Source: Ectothiorhodospira marina | GTDB lineage: Bacteria; Pseudomonadota; Gammaproteobacteria; Ectothiorhodospirales; Ectothiorhodospiraceae | Direction of reading: 5' to 3' | Length of the DNA stretch: 64,000 bases | NCBI RefSeq assembly: GCF_900109495.1 | Contig: NZ_FOAA01000018.1 | Location: 1 to 64,000 of the forward strand | Shown: one piece after another, positions 44,336-55,245 of the stretch | Position numbering within the stretch: the first letter of the stretch is position 1 | Layout: each line of letters begins with the position of its first letter | Position numbers and translations under genes: made by a program | The notes under the pieces: model-generated | Seen by the model: the letters and a program-made list of their open reading frames with translations, nothing else | What the model was told of the DNA's origin: nothing | Databases searched by the model: none

Positions 44336-45865
44336 ATGAATCTTGCTGTTATCGCCAGCCGAGCACAATTGGGCATTCAGGCACCGCCGGTCCACATCGA
44401 GGTGCACCTGGCCAACGGCCTGCCCAGTTTTGCCATGGTGGGCCTGCCCGAGGCGGCGGTCAAAGAGAGCCGCGACCGGGTGCGGGCCGCGCTGCAGACC
44501 AGCGGCTTCGACTTCCCCGCCCGGCGCATCACCGTGAACCTGGCCCCCGCTGACCTGCCCAAGGACGGCGGTCGCTTTGATCTGGGCATTGCCCTGGGCA
44601 TCCTGGCCGCCTCGGGGCAGATCCCCATGGCCTCCATCCAGAACAGCGAATTCCTGGGCGAGCTGGGCCTCACCGGCGAGTTGCGCCCGGTCCGCGGCGT
44701 GCTGCCGGCGGCCATGGCCGCCCACCAGGCGGGGCGCACGCTGGTTCTGCCCCGCGGGGATGCGGACGAGGCGGTACTCGTGGAGGACGTGGATGTGATC
44801 GCCGCGGGGCACTTGCTGGAGGTGTGTGGGCATCTGTGTGGCGAGGCGCCCCTGGGCAGCCACCCGCGCCGCCCCGAGGGCACCGATGAGACTCACGCCG
44901 CTGGAATGCCCGACCTGGCGGACGTGCGCGGCCAGCCCCAGTCCCGACGTGCCCTGGAGGCGGCGGCTTCCGGCGCCCATCACCTCCTGATGATTGGCCC
45001 ACCGGGCACCGGCAAGACCATGCTGGCCAGTCGGCTGCCAGGCCTGCTGCCCCCCATGAGCGAGACCGAGGCCCTGGAAACCGCGGCCCTGCACGCCATC
45101 AGTCAGCATGGGATCGATACCCGTCAGTGGCGCACACGACCCTTCAGAGCCCCCCACCACACCGCCTCCGGCGTGGCCCTGGTGGGCGGTGGCTCACGCC
45201 CTCGCCCCGGGGAGATCTCCCTGGCCCACAACGGCATCCTGTTCCTGGACGAGATGGCCGAGTTCGATCGTCGGGTGCTGGATGTGCTGCGCGAACCCCT
45301 GGAGACCGGACAGATCACCATCTCCCGGGCGGCACACCAGGCGGAGTTCCCCGCGCGGTTTCAACTGGTGGCGGCCATGAATCCCTGCCCCCAGGGATAC
45401 GACTGCGACCTGGGGCCCCAATGTCGCTGCACACCGGAGCAACGCAGGCGTCAGCGCGGACGCATCTCGGCGCCGCTACTGGATCGCATTGATGTGTGCA
45501 TCGAGGTGCCGCGCCTGCCCCGGGACCTGCTCATGGAGAGCAGCCCTGCCCCGGAATCCAGCGCCACCGTGCGGGCCCGGGTGCTCCGCTGCCGCGACGG
45601 CCAGCTACAACGACAAGGCTGCCTGAATGCCGCCCTCTGTGGGCGCGAACTGGAGCGACTGACCGAACTGAGCCCGGCCAACCGGCGTCTGCTGGAGCAG
45701 GCCATGGATCGGTTCCGGCTATCGGCCCGCAGCTATCACCGCATCCTGCGGGTGGCCCGTACCCTGGCGGACATGGACGAGCAGGAAACCATCCAACAGG
45801 CGCATTTGATGGAAGCCCTGAGCTACCGGGCCATGGACCGGTGGCGGCAGGACACGGGCGGATAA
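44336..45865 (+). CDS. comM: YifB/ComM-family Mg-chelatase-like AAA ATPase
   Basis: A 509-residue protein with an N-terminal Lon-protease-like S5 fold (FAMVGLPEAAVKESRDRVRAA), a central Mg-chelatase AAA core with Walker A GPPGTGKTMLA and Walker B ILFLDEMAEFDRRVL, and a C-terminal helical domain. ComM is a helicase for branch migration in natural transformation. A cysteine-rich turn, CPQGYDCDLGPQCRC, is typical. ATG 44336 has GGAAGGA just upstream; ATG 44324 would add four residues. A DNA-uptake link would fit the nearby pilus chemosensory genes. Confidence 0.93.
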   Translation: MNLAVIASRAQLGIQAPPVHIEVHLANGLPSFAMVGLPEAAVKESRDRVRAALQTSGFDFPARRITVNLAPADLPKDGGRFDLGIALGILAASGQIPMASIQNSEFLGELGLTGELRPVRGVLPAAMAAHQAGRTLVLPRGDADEAVLVEDVDVIAAGHLLEVCGHLCGEAPLGSHPRRPEGTDETHAAGMPDLADVRGQPQSRRALEAAASGAHHLLMIGPPGTGKTMLASRLPGLLPPMSETEALETAALHAISQHGIDTRQWRTRPFRAPHHTASGVALVGGGSRPRPGEISLAHNGILFLDEMAEFDRRVLDVLREPLETGQITISRAAHQAEFPARFQLVAAMNPCPQGYDCDLGPQCRCTPEQRRRQRGRISAPLLDRIDVCIEVPRLPRDLLMESSPAPESSATVRARVLRCRDGQLQRQGCLNAALCGRELERLTELSPANRRLLEQAMDRFRLSARSYHRILRVARTLADMDEQETIQQAHLMEALSYRAMDRWRQDTGG

Positions 45866-45938
45866 TCCGGGGCTGGAGCGGGATGCACAGAACGGGTAAG
45901 GTGAGCCGCCTTCCCTCGATAGCGACCGGACCCTGCCC

Positions 45939-46703
45939 ATGCGCATCCCCCGCTGCTTCCTCGATCAACCCCTGCAAACGGGTGATGAGATCGCCCTGGA
46001 CGAGCGCGCCCACCGTCATGTGGTGCAGGTGCTGCGGCTGCGGGTCGGCGCGCCGCTGGTGCTTTTCAATGGTGAGGGCGGAGAATATGCCGCCACCCTC
46101 ACCCTGGCCGAACGCAGGGCCTCGCGGGTGCGCATCGATGAACACCGCTCCAGGGACACCCGCCCGGCCCTCGGCGTGACCCTGCTGCAGGGCATCGCCA
46201 AGGGAGACCGGATGGACTACAGCCTGCAAAAGGCCACGGAACTGGGGGTGAGCCGCATCCAGCCGCTGGTGGCCAAGCGCAGCGTGACCCATGAAGACCC
46301 CAAACGCATGAACAAGCGTCAGGAACACTGGCGCGGGGTGATCGTCAGCGCCTGTGAGCAAAGCGGTCGCACGGATATTCCCGAGTTACTGCCGCCCCTG
46401 CCCCTGAGCCACTGGCTGGACACGCAACATCCGGGACGCACGGATGAGGACACCGCCTCATGGTCGCTGGTCCTTGACCCGGAGGCCACGTCGAGCCTCG
46501 GGGATCTGGCCGCCTCGAAGGCGCGGCCCCAGGCGGTCACGCTACTGATCGGACCGGAGGGCGGCCTGGATGAACGGGAGATCTCCCAGGCCCGTCACTG
46601 TGGCCTGACACCGGTGCGACTGGGCCCCAGGGTGCTGCGCACCGAGACCGCCGGTGTGGCAGCCCTGGCCATTATTCAGTCCCTGTGGGGGGACATGGGC
46701 TGA
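45939..46703 (+). CDS. rsmE: 16S rRNA m3U1498 methyltransferase RsmE
   Basis: A 254-residue SPOUT methyltransferase. It has an N-terminal PUA-like part (MRIPRCFLDQPLQTGDEIAL, DERAHRHVVQVLRLRVG), the KGDRMDYSLQKATELGVSRIQP segment, and the SAM-binding knot LLIGPEGGLDEREI and LGPRVLRTETAGVAAL. It modifies U1498 of 16S rRNA. Its TGA (46701-46703) abuts the stop of the convergent chpC with no base between them. No terminator is visible in this junction. Confidence 0.95.
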   Translation: MRIPRCFLDQPLQTGDEIALDERAHRHVVQVLRLRVGAPLVLFNGEGGEYAATLTLAERRASRVRIDEHRSRDTRPALGVTLLQGIAKGDRMDYSLQKATELGVSRIQPLVAKRSVTHEDPKRMNKRQEHWRGVIVSACEQSGRTDIPELLPPLPLSHWLDTQHPGRTDEDTASWSLVLDPEATSSLGDLAASKARPQAVTLLIGPEGGLDEREISQARHCGLTPVRLGPRVLRTETAGVAALAIIQSLWGDMG

Positions 46704-47171
46704 TCAAAGCCCCTGCAGCCCCGCCTGGAGCATGTCCTCCATCATCTCGAAGGCAGGGATGATGCACAGCACCCCACTGGCCCGGACGCGAGCGGCGATC
46801 ACCGGAGGGTCTTCCTCTCGGCGGGCCTCCAGTTCGATATCCGTGGGACTGAGCTTCACCGGATGGGGAATCCCCCGTACCTGAAGCCCGTAATAGTCCA
46901 GACCCACGTGGCGCTCCACCCCGTGCAGCACCACAAAACGGTTGATGCGGGTCTGACGCTCCTCGGGTACCTGCAGCAGGGTGTCCAGGGAAACGATGGG
47001 AACCTGGGCCTGGCGCCAATCAAACACCCCGCGCAGCCACTCAGGGGCACCGGGCACGGCGCGCACCACCTGCTGGGTCACCACTTCCACTGCCACCGAC
47101 TGGGGCAGCAGCAGATTCTGCTCCTGCAGGGAGATGATGAAACAGTTGACGCTGTCCGGTTGATCGCTCAT
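46704..47171 (-). CDS. chpC: CheW-like adaptor ChpC
   Basis: A 155-residue CheW-domain protein: SVNCFIISLQEQNLLLPQSV, WLRGVFDWRQAQVPIVSLD and INRFVVLHGVERHVGLDYYG. In the Pil-Chp system ChpC is a second adaptor joining receptors and ChpA. It is the last gene of this operon; ATG 47171 overlaps the chpA stop as ATGA. Being distal to chpA rather than beside pilJ argues for ChpC, not PilI. Confidence 0.85.
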   Translation of the reverse strand: MSDQPDSVNCFIISLQEQNLLLPQSVAVEVVTQQVVRAVPGAPEWLRGVFDWRQAQVPIVSLDTLLQVPEERQTRINRFVVLHGVERHVGLDYYGLQVRGIPHPVKLSPTDIELEARREEDPPVIAARVRASGVLCIIPAFEMMEDMLQAGLQGL

Positions 47172-50100
47172 CGGGAGCCTTGGGCCTCCATCAGTTCCTG
47201 GATATGGCTCAGCAGGTCGGCCTCCTGATAGGGCTTGCCCAGGTAGTGATTGACGCCGATTTCCAGGGCCCGCTGCCGGTGTTTGTCGCCGGTGCGGGAG
47301 GTGATCATGATGATGGGGATATGGCTCAGGCGCAGGTCGTTGCGCACATGAGTGGCCAGTTCAAAACCATCCATGCGCGGCATCTCGATGTCCAGCAGGA
47401 TCAGGTCGGGTACCGTGTCCTGCAGCAGGGCGAGGGCGTCCAGGCCGTCCTTGGCGGTCAGCACCTGATAATGGTGGCGCTCCAGGGCCCGAGCCGTGAC
47501 CTTGCGGATGGTGATGGAATCGTCCACCACCATGATCGTGGCTCGGGATTCCTCCGCTCCAGCGTGGCCATCGCCGTGATAAATGAGTTGCACACCGGCG
47601 CCAGCACGTACCAGGGCGGGGATATCCAGGATCATCACCACCCGGCCATCCCCCAGGATGGTGGCACCGGAGATGCCCTTGACCTTGGCTACCTGCGGCC
47701 CCACGGACTTGATCACCACCTCCCGGCTACCCTGCAGATTATCCACCTGCAGGGCGATGCGCACATCACCGGAGCGGACCAGCAGCACCGGGAACATGAC
47801 CTCGGGATTGTGCAACTGCGGCTGGGAAACATCCAGCAGAGCCCCCAGATGCTTCACCTCATACTGATTGCCGGCATATTCGTACTGGGGATCCTGCTCC
47901 GCATACAGAGCATCCAGGTCCCGGGCACGCATGCGTACGATACCCTCGATACTGGACAAGGGCACGGCATAGACATCCTCACCGGTCTGCACCAGCAATG
48001 ACTGAGTGATGGCCAGGGTGAAGGGCAGACGCACGGTGAAGGTGGTGCCCTCCCCCTGGGTGCTGTCGATGGCCAGCACGCCGCCCAATTGCTTGATCTC
48101 GCTGTTGACCACATCCATGCCCACCCCGCGCCCGGAGATCTGGCTCACCTGGTCGGCAGTGGAGAAGCCCGATTCCAGGATGAACTGCATCAGGTCATGA
48201 TCGGACAGGGACGCCAGGTCCCGCACCAGTCCCAGGCGTTGCACCTTCTCCCGCACCATCTCCAGGGGGATGCCGGCGCCATCGTCCTTCACCTGCAGGA
48301 CGACTTCGGAACCCTCTCGACTGACCCGCAGCAGGATGCGCCCCACGGGCTCCTTCCCCTGGCTGAGGCGTTTTTCCGGGGGTTCGACGCCATGGGCGAT
48401 GGCATTGCGTAACATGTGTTCCAGGGGCGCGACCATGCGTTCGAGTACCGAGCGATCCAGTTCACTGGCTTCCCCTTCGATATCGAGCTCCACCCGCTTG
48501 CCCAGTTCCGTGGCCGTCTGCCGCACAATGCGGCGCAGCCGCGGGGCCATGGTATCGAACTGCACCATACGGGTATGCATCAGCCCTTCCTGCAACTCCG
48601 TGGAGACGCGGGATTGCTGTTGCAGCAGGGTTTCCGAATCGCGTATCTGATCGGAGAGCAGGTCCTGGATGCTCACCAGGTCGTTGACACTCTCGGCCAG
48701 GGCTCGGGAAAGCTGCTGGATATTGGAATAACGATCCAGTTCCAGGGGGTCAAAGTCCTCCTGCCATTTGGCCTCCTCACCCTGCTCCTGTTCGTGTCGG
48801 AACAGGATCTGGGCCTCGGTCTCCATTTCCAGCTTGCGCAGCTGCTCGCGCAACCGGGCGATGGTCTGGGACAACTCCCCCAGGTTGAACCCGAAGGCGG
48901 TGATCTGCTGCTCCATACGGGCATGGTAGATGCTCACCTCGCCCGCAAAGTTGACCAGGTTATCCAACACATCGGCGCGCACCCGCACCTGTTCCTGTCC
49001 CGCACCGGCGGCACGCGCGGCCGGCGCGGGCTCCGGCTCCGGCGTGAACGGCTGAGGCGGCAGGACAGGCTCCGAGGTGTCCGGTGCAGGCGGGGGCGTG
49101 ACGGGTGCTTCCGGCATCGGGTCCGGCATCGATTCCACGGGGGGAGTGACCTCCCCCGCACGCATGTCGTGCAACTGCGCCACCAGCTCGGGTGCCACCG
49201 GAACAGGTTCACCCCGTTGGGCCCGCTCCACCATGCTGGTGAGGCGATCGACGCCCTGGTGGACGGTCTCCAGCATGGATGACTGTGCCTCGCGTTCCCC
49301 CTCGGAGATGGCAATCATCAGGCTTTCCAGGGCGTGGCTCAGGTCGGCGATGGCAGTGATTCCCGCCATGCGCGCGCCGCCCTTGAGGGTGTGGAGCTGG
49401 CGCTGGAATGCGTTGATCAGTGCCTGATCATTCAGGTCCTCGCTCCAGCGCTCCAGGGTGCTATCCACCTCATTGAGGATATCGCTGGCCTCCTCCAGGA
49501 AGATGTCCATGAGCTCATCGTCGGGCTCCTCGGCGCTTTTCGCTTCCGGGCTTTCGATGTCGGTGGCGTCTTCCTCCCGACTGCGGGCCTGGCGAGTCTT
49601 CTCCTGCCGTGCCAGTTCCTCGTCATGCAACGCCTGGAAACGGGTCTCCAGTGCCGCGCCGTCGGGCACCCACGCCCCCGCCGGCTGGAGCAGGGCCTCC
49701 AGCACGACACGGACATGGGTCAGCATCTGTTCCAGTTCATCCAGCGACGCCGCTGGCAGGCGTGGGTGCTCGCCCTCCCCCACGGCACGGAGATAGCGCT
49801 CGCAGGCACTGCAGACGCTGGAGACCTCGGGCACATCCGCCGCGCGGGCGCTGCCATTGAGGGTATGCACGGTGCGCTGCAGGGATTCCGTCACCTCCAG
49901 TCCCTCCGCGTCCCGGCGCCCCTGGGCGATCAGTTCTTCCAGGGCATGGAGATGCTGCTCGGTCTCGGTACGGTAGATATCGAATAACACGGGATCCAGA
50001 CGAGGTTCCCTCTCCGCCCCGGTATCGGCATGGGTATCGGTATCGGCGTCTGAGGGCAGGGTGGGCTCCGCCTGGGCCGGATGCGTGGACTCAGCGGCAG

Positions 50101-52441
50101 GCAGGGGCGTTGGCGCCCCCTCCTGAGCCAATGTCAATTGCCGCGCCCGGTCCATCAGGGCGTGAACGTTGATGTCCGGATCCCCCTCGCCGCGGATCTG
50201 CCCCACCAACTGGGGCAGGGCCTCCAGCGAGGCCTCGGTGAGGTTCAGCACCGCCTCGTCCACGGGAATGGCCTGGTCAATGATGCGGTTGAGCAGATGT
50301 TCGTTGGCCCAGGCGAATTCGCCCAGCAACTCCGCGCCCACCAGGCGACCACTGCCCTTGAGGGTGTGGTAAGAGCGTCTCAGTGTGGCCAGGGCCTCTT
50401 CGTCCCGCGGATTGGCGTGCCAGCGGGGCAGCCAGGTCTGGATGCGTTCCAGTTCCTCGTCCGCCTCCTCCAGGAAGATCTCCAGGATGTCATCGTCGGG
50501 CTCACCGGAAAACACCGCCAGGGATTCGGTGCCGTAAACTTCCTCGCCAGTGGTGTCGGGCGTTGCTTCAGGCTCGGGCGGCGTTTCCGTCGGCGGCGCC
50601 TCCTCCGGGGTTGCATCGGGCTCGGCAAGGAATGACGGTGGCCAGCCTTCTTCCTGCTCCTCGGGGAGACGACCCGGCGTGACCAGGGTACGATCTTCAT
50701 CCCCCGCATCGCTCGGGCGGGTTTCCGGATCCGTCATGCCCTCGCCCCCCAGACGAGCCAGGGCGGAACGCCCCAGCTCGATCATGGCGTCGGGATCGCC
50801 CAGACCCGAGTCCAGGTCCTCCAGATAACATTCCACTGCAGTGATGGCATCAGCCAGGGTGGACAAGGTCTCCTCCGTAGCCACCACCTGGCCATCCTGC
50901 ATCCATGTATCGCGCAGGTAATCCCGGATGCCCGCCAGCAAGGCCACACCATCATCCAGGCTGAGAATGGACAGGGCCCCGGCAATGGCATCCAGATACC
51001 CGGGGACCTCGTCCAGGGCCCGCACGTGGCTGGGGTCCTGGGAAAAGATGATGATGGCCTCCTTGGCTCGATTCATGTCGGCCAGGGTCTCTCGGATGAG
51101 GGCCCCCAGCACCGGACGGGAATCCGTCGGCGACAGCCCCCCCAGCTTCGGCGGCAGACGTCCGGCCGTCGGCTCCGGTGCGGACCCGGTGTCACCCGCC
51201 ACCGCAGAACCGATGGCGGCTTCCACATTGAGCATCTCGGCAGCCGCCTGCATGAGCACCTGCTCGTCCGCCTCGGTTTCGCCGCGGGCGATGGCAGCCA
51301 GAATCTCCGCTTCGCGCAGGGCAATCTCCCGGGGCTCGGTCATGCCCAGCATGGCCAGGGTGTCGGCGATGCCATGCAGCTTGTCCACCAGAGGGTCCAG
51401 GTCCGCGCCACGGCGGCCCCCGCTGTGCATGAAGACATCCAGGCTATCCTTGACGTCGGCCAGATCCTCTCGAATCACCTTGGCAACCGCACTCATCAGT
51501 TCCTGATTGGGCGCGCGCAGCCCCTCCAGGGCGGCTTCCAGATCCGCTTCGTCGGGCACCAACTCACTGAGTCGGTAGGCCTGCTGGATTGTCCGTACCT
51601 GCTCACCTTCAGAGCGGGCCCGGGCCACGTAGTAAAGCAGGTTGCGAACCAGCTCCTCGGGAATCCGATCCGCCATGGCCTGCTCACCCTGGTCGACCAG
51701 GGAACGGATCTGACGATCCAGGGTACCGAGCAACTGCTTGACGGCCGCGCCAGGCTCCAGCCCCTCATCGGTCAGGGCCTCGGTGACGGCAGCGGCGATG
51801 GCAAACAACCGGCGCACTGACGCCTCGCGGGCATTGCGGCGCAGCCCACTGATGACCCGATCCATGCGATGCAGGCCAGCCTTGACGTTCTGGCCCCGCA
51901 ACACCGCCAGCAGACCCCGCTGATAATGGTGACGGTGGGTGCGTGCCCATTCGCGGACGTCCTCCTGGGGCTCGGCAGCCGATTGCCCCGGCGGGGCATC
52001 ACCTTCCACCAGGTGGGGGAAGAACAGCACGTTCTCGCTGAGCAGACCGGCCTTGCGGATGGTGCGCAGGTCGTTAAGCAGCGGCAACAGGACAATGGGG
52101 ATGTCACGGTGGCCGGTCTGGATGTGCTCCAGGTAGTCGGGCAATTGCAGGATGGCCCGCATGAGCACCTCGAAGGCCTCATCACGGCTGGTAACCGTAT
52201 CCTCCTCCAGGGCGGTGGTCAGGGCCTCCATCTCGCGAGCCAGCATGGCGGCGCCATACAGTTCCACCATCTGCAGGGTACCTTCCACCTGCCGCAGACA
52301 GGTGCGGGTTTCCTGCACCCGATCGGTCTGAGTGCTGTCCTCCAGATAGGCTTCCAGGGCGACGCGGGCCTCCACCAGCAGCGCATCCAGCTCCTTCTTC
52401 ACCCAGTGCAGGGCGCTATATTCTCGGCTGTCTTCTCTCAT
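47168..52441 (-). CDS. chpA: Pil-Chp hybrid histidine kinase ChpA
   Basis: A 1757-residue CheA-type hybrid kinase for type IV pilus control. The N-terminal half holds Hpt-like repeats. Three carry a clear phosphorylatable His: His692 (YHTLKGSGR), His859 (VHTLNGSAR) and His1017 (LHTLKGGAR). The repeats before residue 650 lack the motif. A dimerisation/HATPase region follows (about 1170-1480; HMLRNAIAHGVEPPEKR, GAGIP, GRGVGMDVV), then a CheW domain and a C-terminal receiver (Asp1684 in LILLDIEMPRMDG). P. aeruginosa ChpA is longer with eight phosphotransfer-type domains. The start at ATG 52441 reads MREDSREYSALHWVKKEL. Confidence 0.95.
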   Translation of the reverse strand: MREDSREYSALHWVKKELDALLVEARVALEAYLEDSTQTDRVQETRTCLRQVEGTLQMVELYGAAMLAREMEALTTALEEDTVTSRDEAFEVLMRAILQLPDYLEHIQTGHRDIPIVLLPLLNDLRTIRKAGLLSENVLFFPHLVEGDAPPGQSAAEPQEDVREWARTHRHHYQRGLLAVLRGQNVKAGLHRMDRVISGLRRNAREASVRRLFAIAAAVTEALTDEGLEPGAAVKQLLGTLDRQIRSLVDQGEQAMADRIPEELVRNLLYYVARARSEGEQVRTIQQAYRLSELVPDEADLEAALEGLRAPNQELMSAVAKVIREDLADVKDSLDVFMHSGGRRGADLDPLVDKLHGIADTLAMLGMTEPREIALREAEILAAIARGETEADEQVLMQAAAEMLNVEAAIGSAVAGDTGSAPEPTAGRLPPKLGGLSPTDSRPVLGALIRETLADMNRAKEAIIIFSQDPSHVRALDEVPGYLDAIAGALSILSLDDGVALLAGIRDYLRDTWMQDGQVVATEETLSTLADAITAVECYLEDLDSGLGDPDAMIELGRSALARLGGEGMTDPETRPSDAGDEDRTLVTPGRLPEEQEEGWPPSFLAEPDATPEEAPPTETPPEPEATPDTTGEEVYGTESLAVFSGEPDDDILEIFLEEADEELERIQTWLPRWHANPRDEEALATLRRSYHTLKGSGRLVGAELLGEFAWANEHLLNRIIDQAIPVDEAVLNLTEASLEALPQLVGQIRGEGDPDINVHALMDRARQLTLAQEGAPTPLPAAESTHPAQAEPTLPSDADTDTHADTGAEREPRLDPVLFDIYRTETEQHLHALEELIAQGRRDAEGLEVTESLQRTVHTLNGSARAADVPEVSSVCSACERYLRAVGEGEHPRLPAASLDELEQMLTHVRVVLEALLQPAGAWVPDGAALETRFQALHDEELARQEKTRQARSREEDATDIESPEAKSAEEPDDELMDIFLEEASDILNEVDSTLERWSEDLNDQALINAFQRQLHTLKGGARMAGITAIADLSHALESLMIAISEGEREAQSSMLETVHQGVDRLTSMVERAQRGEPVPVAPELVAQLHDMRAGEVTPPVESMPDPMPEAPVTPPPAPDTSEPVLPPQPFTPEPEPAPAARAAGAGQEQVRVRADVLDNLVNFAGEVSIYHARMEQQITAFGFNLGELSQTIARLREQLRKLEMETEAQILFRHEQEQGEEAKWQEDFDPLELDRYSNIQQLSRALAESVNDLVSIQDLLSDQIRDSETLLQQQSRVSTELQEGLMHTRMVQFDTMAPRLRRIVRQTATELGKRVELDIEGEASELDRSVLERMVAPLEHMLRNAIAHGVEPPEKRLSQGKEPVGRILLRVSREGSEVVLQVKDDGAGIPLEMVREKVQRLGLVRDLASLSDHDLMQFILESGFSTADQVSQISGRGVGMDVVNSEIKQLGGVLAIDSTQGEGTTFTVRLPFTLAITQSLLVQTGEDVYAVPLSSIEGIVRMRARDLDALYAEQDPQYEYAGNQYEVKHLGALLDVSQPQLHNPEVMFPVLLVRSGDVRIALQVDNLQGSREVVIKSVGPQVAKVKGISGATILGDGRVVMILDIPALVRAGAGVQLIYHGDGHAGAEESRATIMVVDDSITIRKVTARALERHHYQVLTAKDGLDALALLQDTVPDLILLDIEMPRMDGFELATHVRNDLRLSHIPIIMITSRTGDKHRQRALEIGVNHYLGKPYQEADLLSHIQELMEAQGSR

Positions 52442-52526
52442 GGCCCACCCAGCCTGTTCCCGATGGTGTTAGCGAACCGGCGATCGTCGTGCCCCGCAGG
52501 TCATTGCGCTGAAGACTCAAGCGTCA

Positions 52527-54623
52527 TCAGGGCTGACCCTCACCGGATTGGCCGGGCTTGTCTCCCTGGCGCTCCCCGGCGGGGTCGATGATCACCGTCT
52601 CCAACTGCTCGGATTCAGGCAGCTTGAAGCCGGAGACCGACTTGCGCAGTTCGGAAGCCAGGTTGGCCAGATTGCCGATGGAGACGGCCGTCTCGTTGGT
52701 GCCATCGGAGGTCTGCATGGTGATCTCCTGAATGACGTTCATGGTGTTGGAGATGTTCTGCGCCACCTCGGATTGCTGACGCGCCGCCTTGGAGATGTTG
52801 GCGATCAGGTCCGCCAGCTGGTGGGACACGCCCTCGATCTCGGCCAGGGCATCGCCGGCGTCGAAGGCCAGCTTGGCGCCACCCACCACGTTGGAGGTGG
52901 ACTGCTCCATGGAGATGACCGCCTCCTTGGTGTCCGCCTGGATGGTCTTGACCAGGGCCTCGATCTGCTTACTGGCGTTGGACGAGCGCTCGGCCAGGCG
53001 CTGCACCTCGTCGGCCACCACCGCGAATCCGCGTCCGGCCTCACCGGCAGACGAAGCCTGGATGGCGGCATTCAGGGCGAGGATGTTGGTCTGGTCGGCA
53101 ATATCGGTGATGAGGCTGACGATATCGCCGATCTCCTGGGAGGATTCACCCAGGCGCTTGATGCGCTTGGAGGTCTCCTGGATCTGCTCGCGGATGGTGT
53201 CCATGCCGTCGATGGTCTTGCGCACGGTGAGCGCGCCCTTGGAGGCGATCTGCACGGACTTTTGCGCCACTTCGGCGGAGGACTCGGCGGAGCGGGACAC
53301 CTGTTCGATGGAGTCGGCCATATCGGTCACGCCGGAGGAGGCAGAGGCGATCTCCCGGGCCTGGTGATTGGAGGCGTCGGCCAGGCGCAGGGCGGTGGCC
53401 TGAGTCTTCACCGCGGCGGTGGAGACCTGCATGGCTGTCTGGTTGATGGTGGTCACCAGGCTGCGCAGGGCATCGATGGCGTAGTTCACCGAGTCGGCGA
53501 TGGCGCCGGTGATGTCCTCGGTCACCGTGGCATGCACGGTCAGGTCACCCTCGGCCAGGTTGGTCATCTCGTCCAGCAGGCGCAGGATGGCTCGCTGGTT
53601 GCGACGATTCTGCTCGGTGGTCACCGCCAGTCGGCGCTGCGCGTCCTGGTAGAAGAGATAGGCCAGCAGGCCGATGGTCATCACCGTCAGGGCCGCCAAC
53701 AGGTAACCGGCGATCACCCATTTCCCCAGGCCCGCCGCCTGCCGCTCCACGGCCTCCTGGAAACCACCCACCGCGGCCAGCAGTTCGCTGGCGGCAGCAC
53801 TCGCCTGGTCGGCAGACGTGGACACGCGGGCCAGGCTGGAAGACAGTCCCGCCAGGGCCTGAAGATCCGGGCGCAGGCTGTCCAGATGAGCCTGGACCTG
53901 GCTTACCTGGGCGCCCATGGCCGGTAGGGGCTCGTCTTCAGGCAACGCGAAGGCCTGCAGGCGATTGACGTCTGCCTCCACGCGCTGCAACCCCTGCTCC
54001 AGACGCTGGGCACTGCCAGGGAAGCCTTCACCCATCTCGACAAGAAGCAAATCCCGCTCCAGGTCACGACTGCCCATGGCGATACGGGCAGCCAGGTAGA
54101 CCCGCTCGGGTTGCGCCCCGGCCTCGGTCAGATCGCCGGCCAGGGTCTGCGCTGAATCACGCAACTGGGCCAGCACCGGGGCAGCACGCCGGGCGCGCTC
54201 GCTGGCGTCGGCCCGGGTGGCGCGCGCATCCAGCAGTTCATTCAGCGGTGGGCGGAAAGTGTCCCAGGCATCGCGCAGATCACCCAGCGGCCCACTCAAG
54301 GCTCCGGAGACCGGCGTGATGTCGGCATCACCATCCCGCAAACGGGTCAGCGAGGCATCCAGACGATCCCGGTGACGTCGCAATTCGACGAAGGCGGCAT
54401 CCTCTCCCGCCGCGGCCATCGGGATCCGGGATTCCAGACGCTGAACCCACAATCGCTGGTCTGCCGCCACGGCTGCGTAGTCGCGGCTGTTGCCCACCTG
54501 CATGGTGTAGTACACGAAGGCGGACACGGTCAGCAGCATCAACAGCACCACAATGCCGGTGAGCACGGCCATGCCCCGGCTGATACCCATCTTCGCGGCC
54601 CCGTCACTTGAAGGCGATTTCAT
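52527..54623 (-). CDS. pilJ: Pilus methyl-accepting chemoreceptor PilJ
   Basis: A 698-residue receptor. Two membrane helices (about 20-43 and 305-329) flank a periplasmic domain with PilJ-type helical repeats. A HAMP region follows ([20 protein letters not shown]), then the signalling coiled coil with the highly conserved hairpin [20 protein letters not shown] and [18 protein letters not shown]. It is the input receptor for ChpA. It lies 85 bp before chpA; no pilK methyltransferase lies between, unlike in P. aeruginosa. Confidence 0.95.
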   Translation of the reverse strand: MKSPSSDGAAKMGISRGMAVLTGIVVLLMLLTVSAFVYYTMQVGNSRDYAAVAADQRLWVQRLESRIPMAAAGEDAAFVELRRHRDRLDASLTRLRDGDADITPVSGALSGPLGDLRDAWDTFRPPLNELLDARATRADASERARRAAPVLAQLRDSAQTLAGDLTEAGAQPERVYLAARIAMGSRDLERDLLLVEMGEGFPGSAQRLEQGLQRVEADVNRLQAFALPEDEPLPAMGAQVSQVQAHLDSLRPDLQALAGLSSSLARVSTSADQASAAASELLAAVGGFQEAVERQAAGLGKWVIAGYLLAALTVMTIGLLAYLFYQDAQRRLAVTTEQNRRNQRAILRLLDEMTNLAEGDLTVHATVTEDITGAIADSVNYAIDALRSLVTTINQTAMQVSTAAVKTQATALRLADASNHQAREIASASSGVTDMADSIEQVSRSAESSAEVAQKSVQIASKGALTVRKTIDGMDTIREQIQETSKRIKRLGESSQEIGDIVSLITDIADQTNILALNAAIQASSAGEAGRGFAVVADEVQRLAERSSNASKQIEALVKTIQADTKEAVISMEQSTSNVVGGAKLAFDAGDALAEIEGVSHQLADLIANISKAARQQSEVAQNISNTMNVIQEITMQTSDGTNETAVSIGNLANLASELRKSVSGFKLPESEQLETVIIDPAGERQGDKPGQSGEGQP

Positions 54624-54684
54624 CGTGTCTCCCTCGACCCGCCATGGGCGTCTGCTGCCATGGCACCCTGTGTGTGATTCCGGC

Positions 54685-55245
54685 TTACGCCGAGATGTTC
54701 ATGAATCGTTCGTCATCCACCAGTTTCCATGGACTGAAAACCGCCAGGTGTTCATCGCCTCGGCGGCAGGCCCCGGCCAGGTAGGGTTGCAGGCGCGAAT
54801 CCACTTCGGGAATCTGATCCAGTCGCTCTTCCCGCCAGTAGTGCTTCATGCCCAGTACGGTCTCCACCAGCAACCCGGCATACACGCCCTGATGATTCAT
54901 CACCAGCAGGCGTTGCCGCCGCGGATCGAATTCCAGGTTTTCGCCAAACACAAACCCATGCAGATCCATCATGGGCAGCAGATTGCCGCGCATATTGGCC
55001 ATGCCCAGGGCCCAGGGCCTGACCCCGGGGATGCGCGTAAACGAAGGCGGCGTGACAATCTCGGCCACCTGCTCCATGGGGGCCAGCAGCGACTCACCAT
55101 GAAGGCGGAACAAGACGCCCTTCCAGGCCCCGCGCAGCTCATCCTGGATGGGCAACTGCCCACCCAGCGAACGGCCCTTGCGCTCAATGGATACCAGGTA
55201 GGCAAAGGGGTCCGAGGCCGCCATGTGGGTCTGGTGGGACGCCAT
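54685..55245 (-). CDS. pilI: CheW-like adaptor PilI
   Basis: A 186-residue CheW-domain protein, with [41 protein letters not shown] and [20 protein letters not shown]. It couples PilJ to ChpA. ATG 55245 overlaps the pilH TGA by one base (TGATG), so the genes are coupled. A TTG one codon earlier is also in frame. It lies directly before pilJ, as in Pseudomonas. Confidence 0.92.
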   Translation of the reverse strand: MASHQTHMAASDPFAYLVSIERKGRSLGGQLPIQDELRGAWKGVLFRLHGESLLAPMEQVAEIVTPPSFTRIPGVRPWALGMANMRGNLLPMMDLHGFVFGENLEFDPRRQRLLVMNHQGVYAGLLVETVLGMKHYWREERLDQIPEVDSRLQPYLAGACRRGDEHLAVFSPWKLVDDERFMNISA

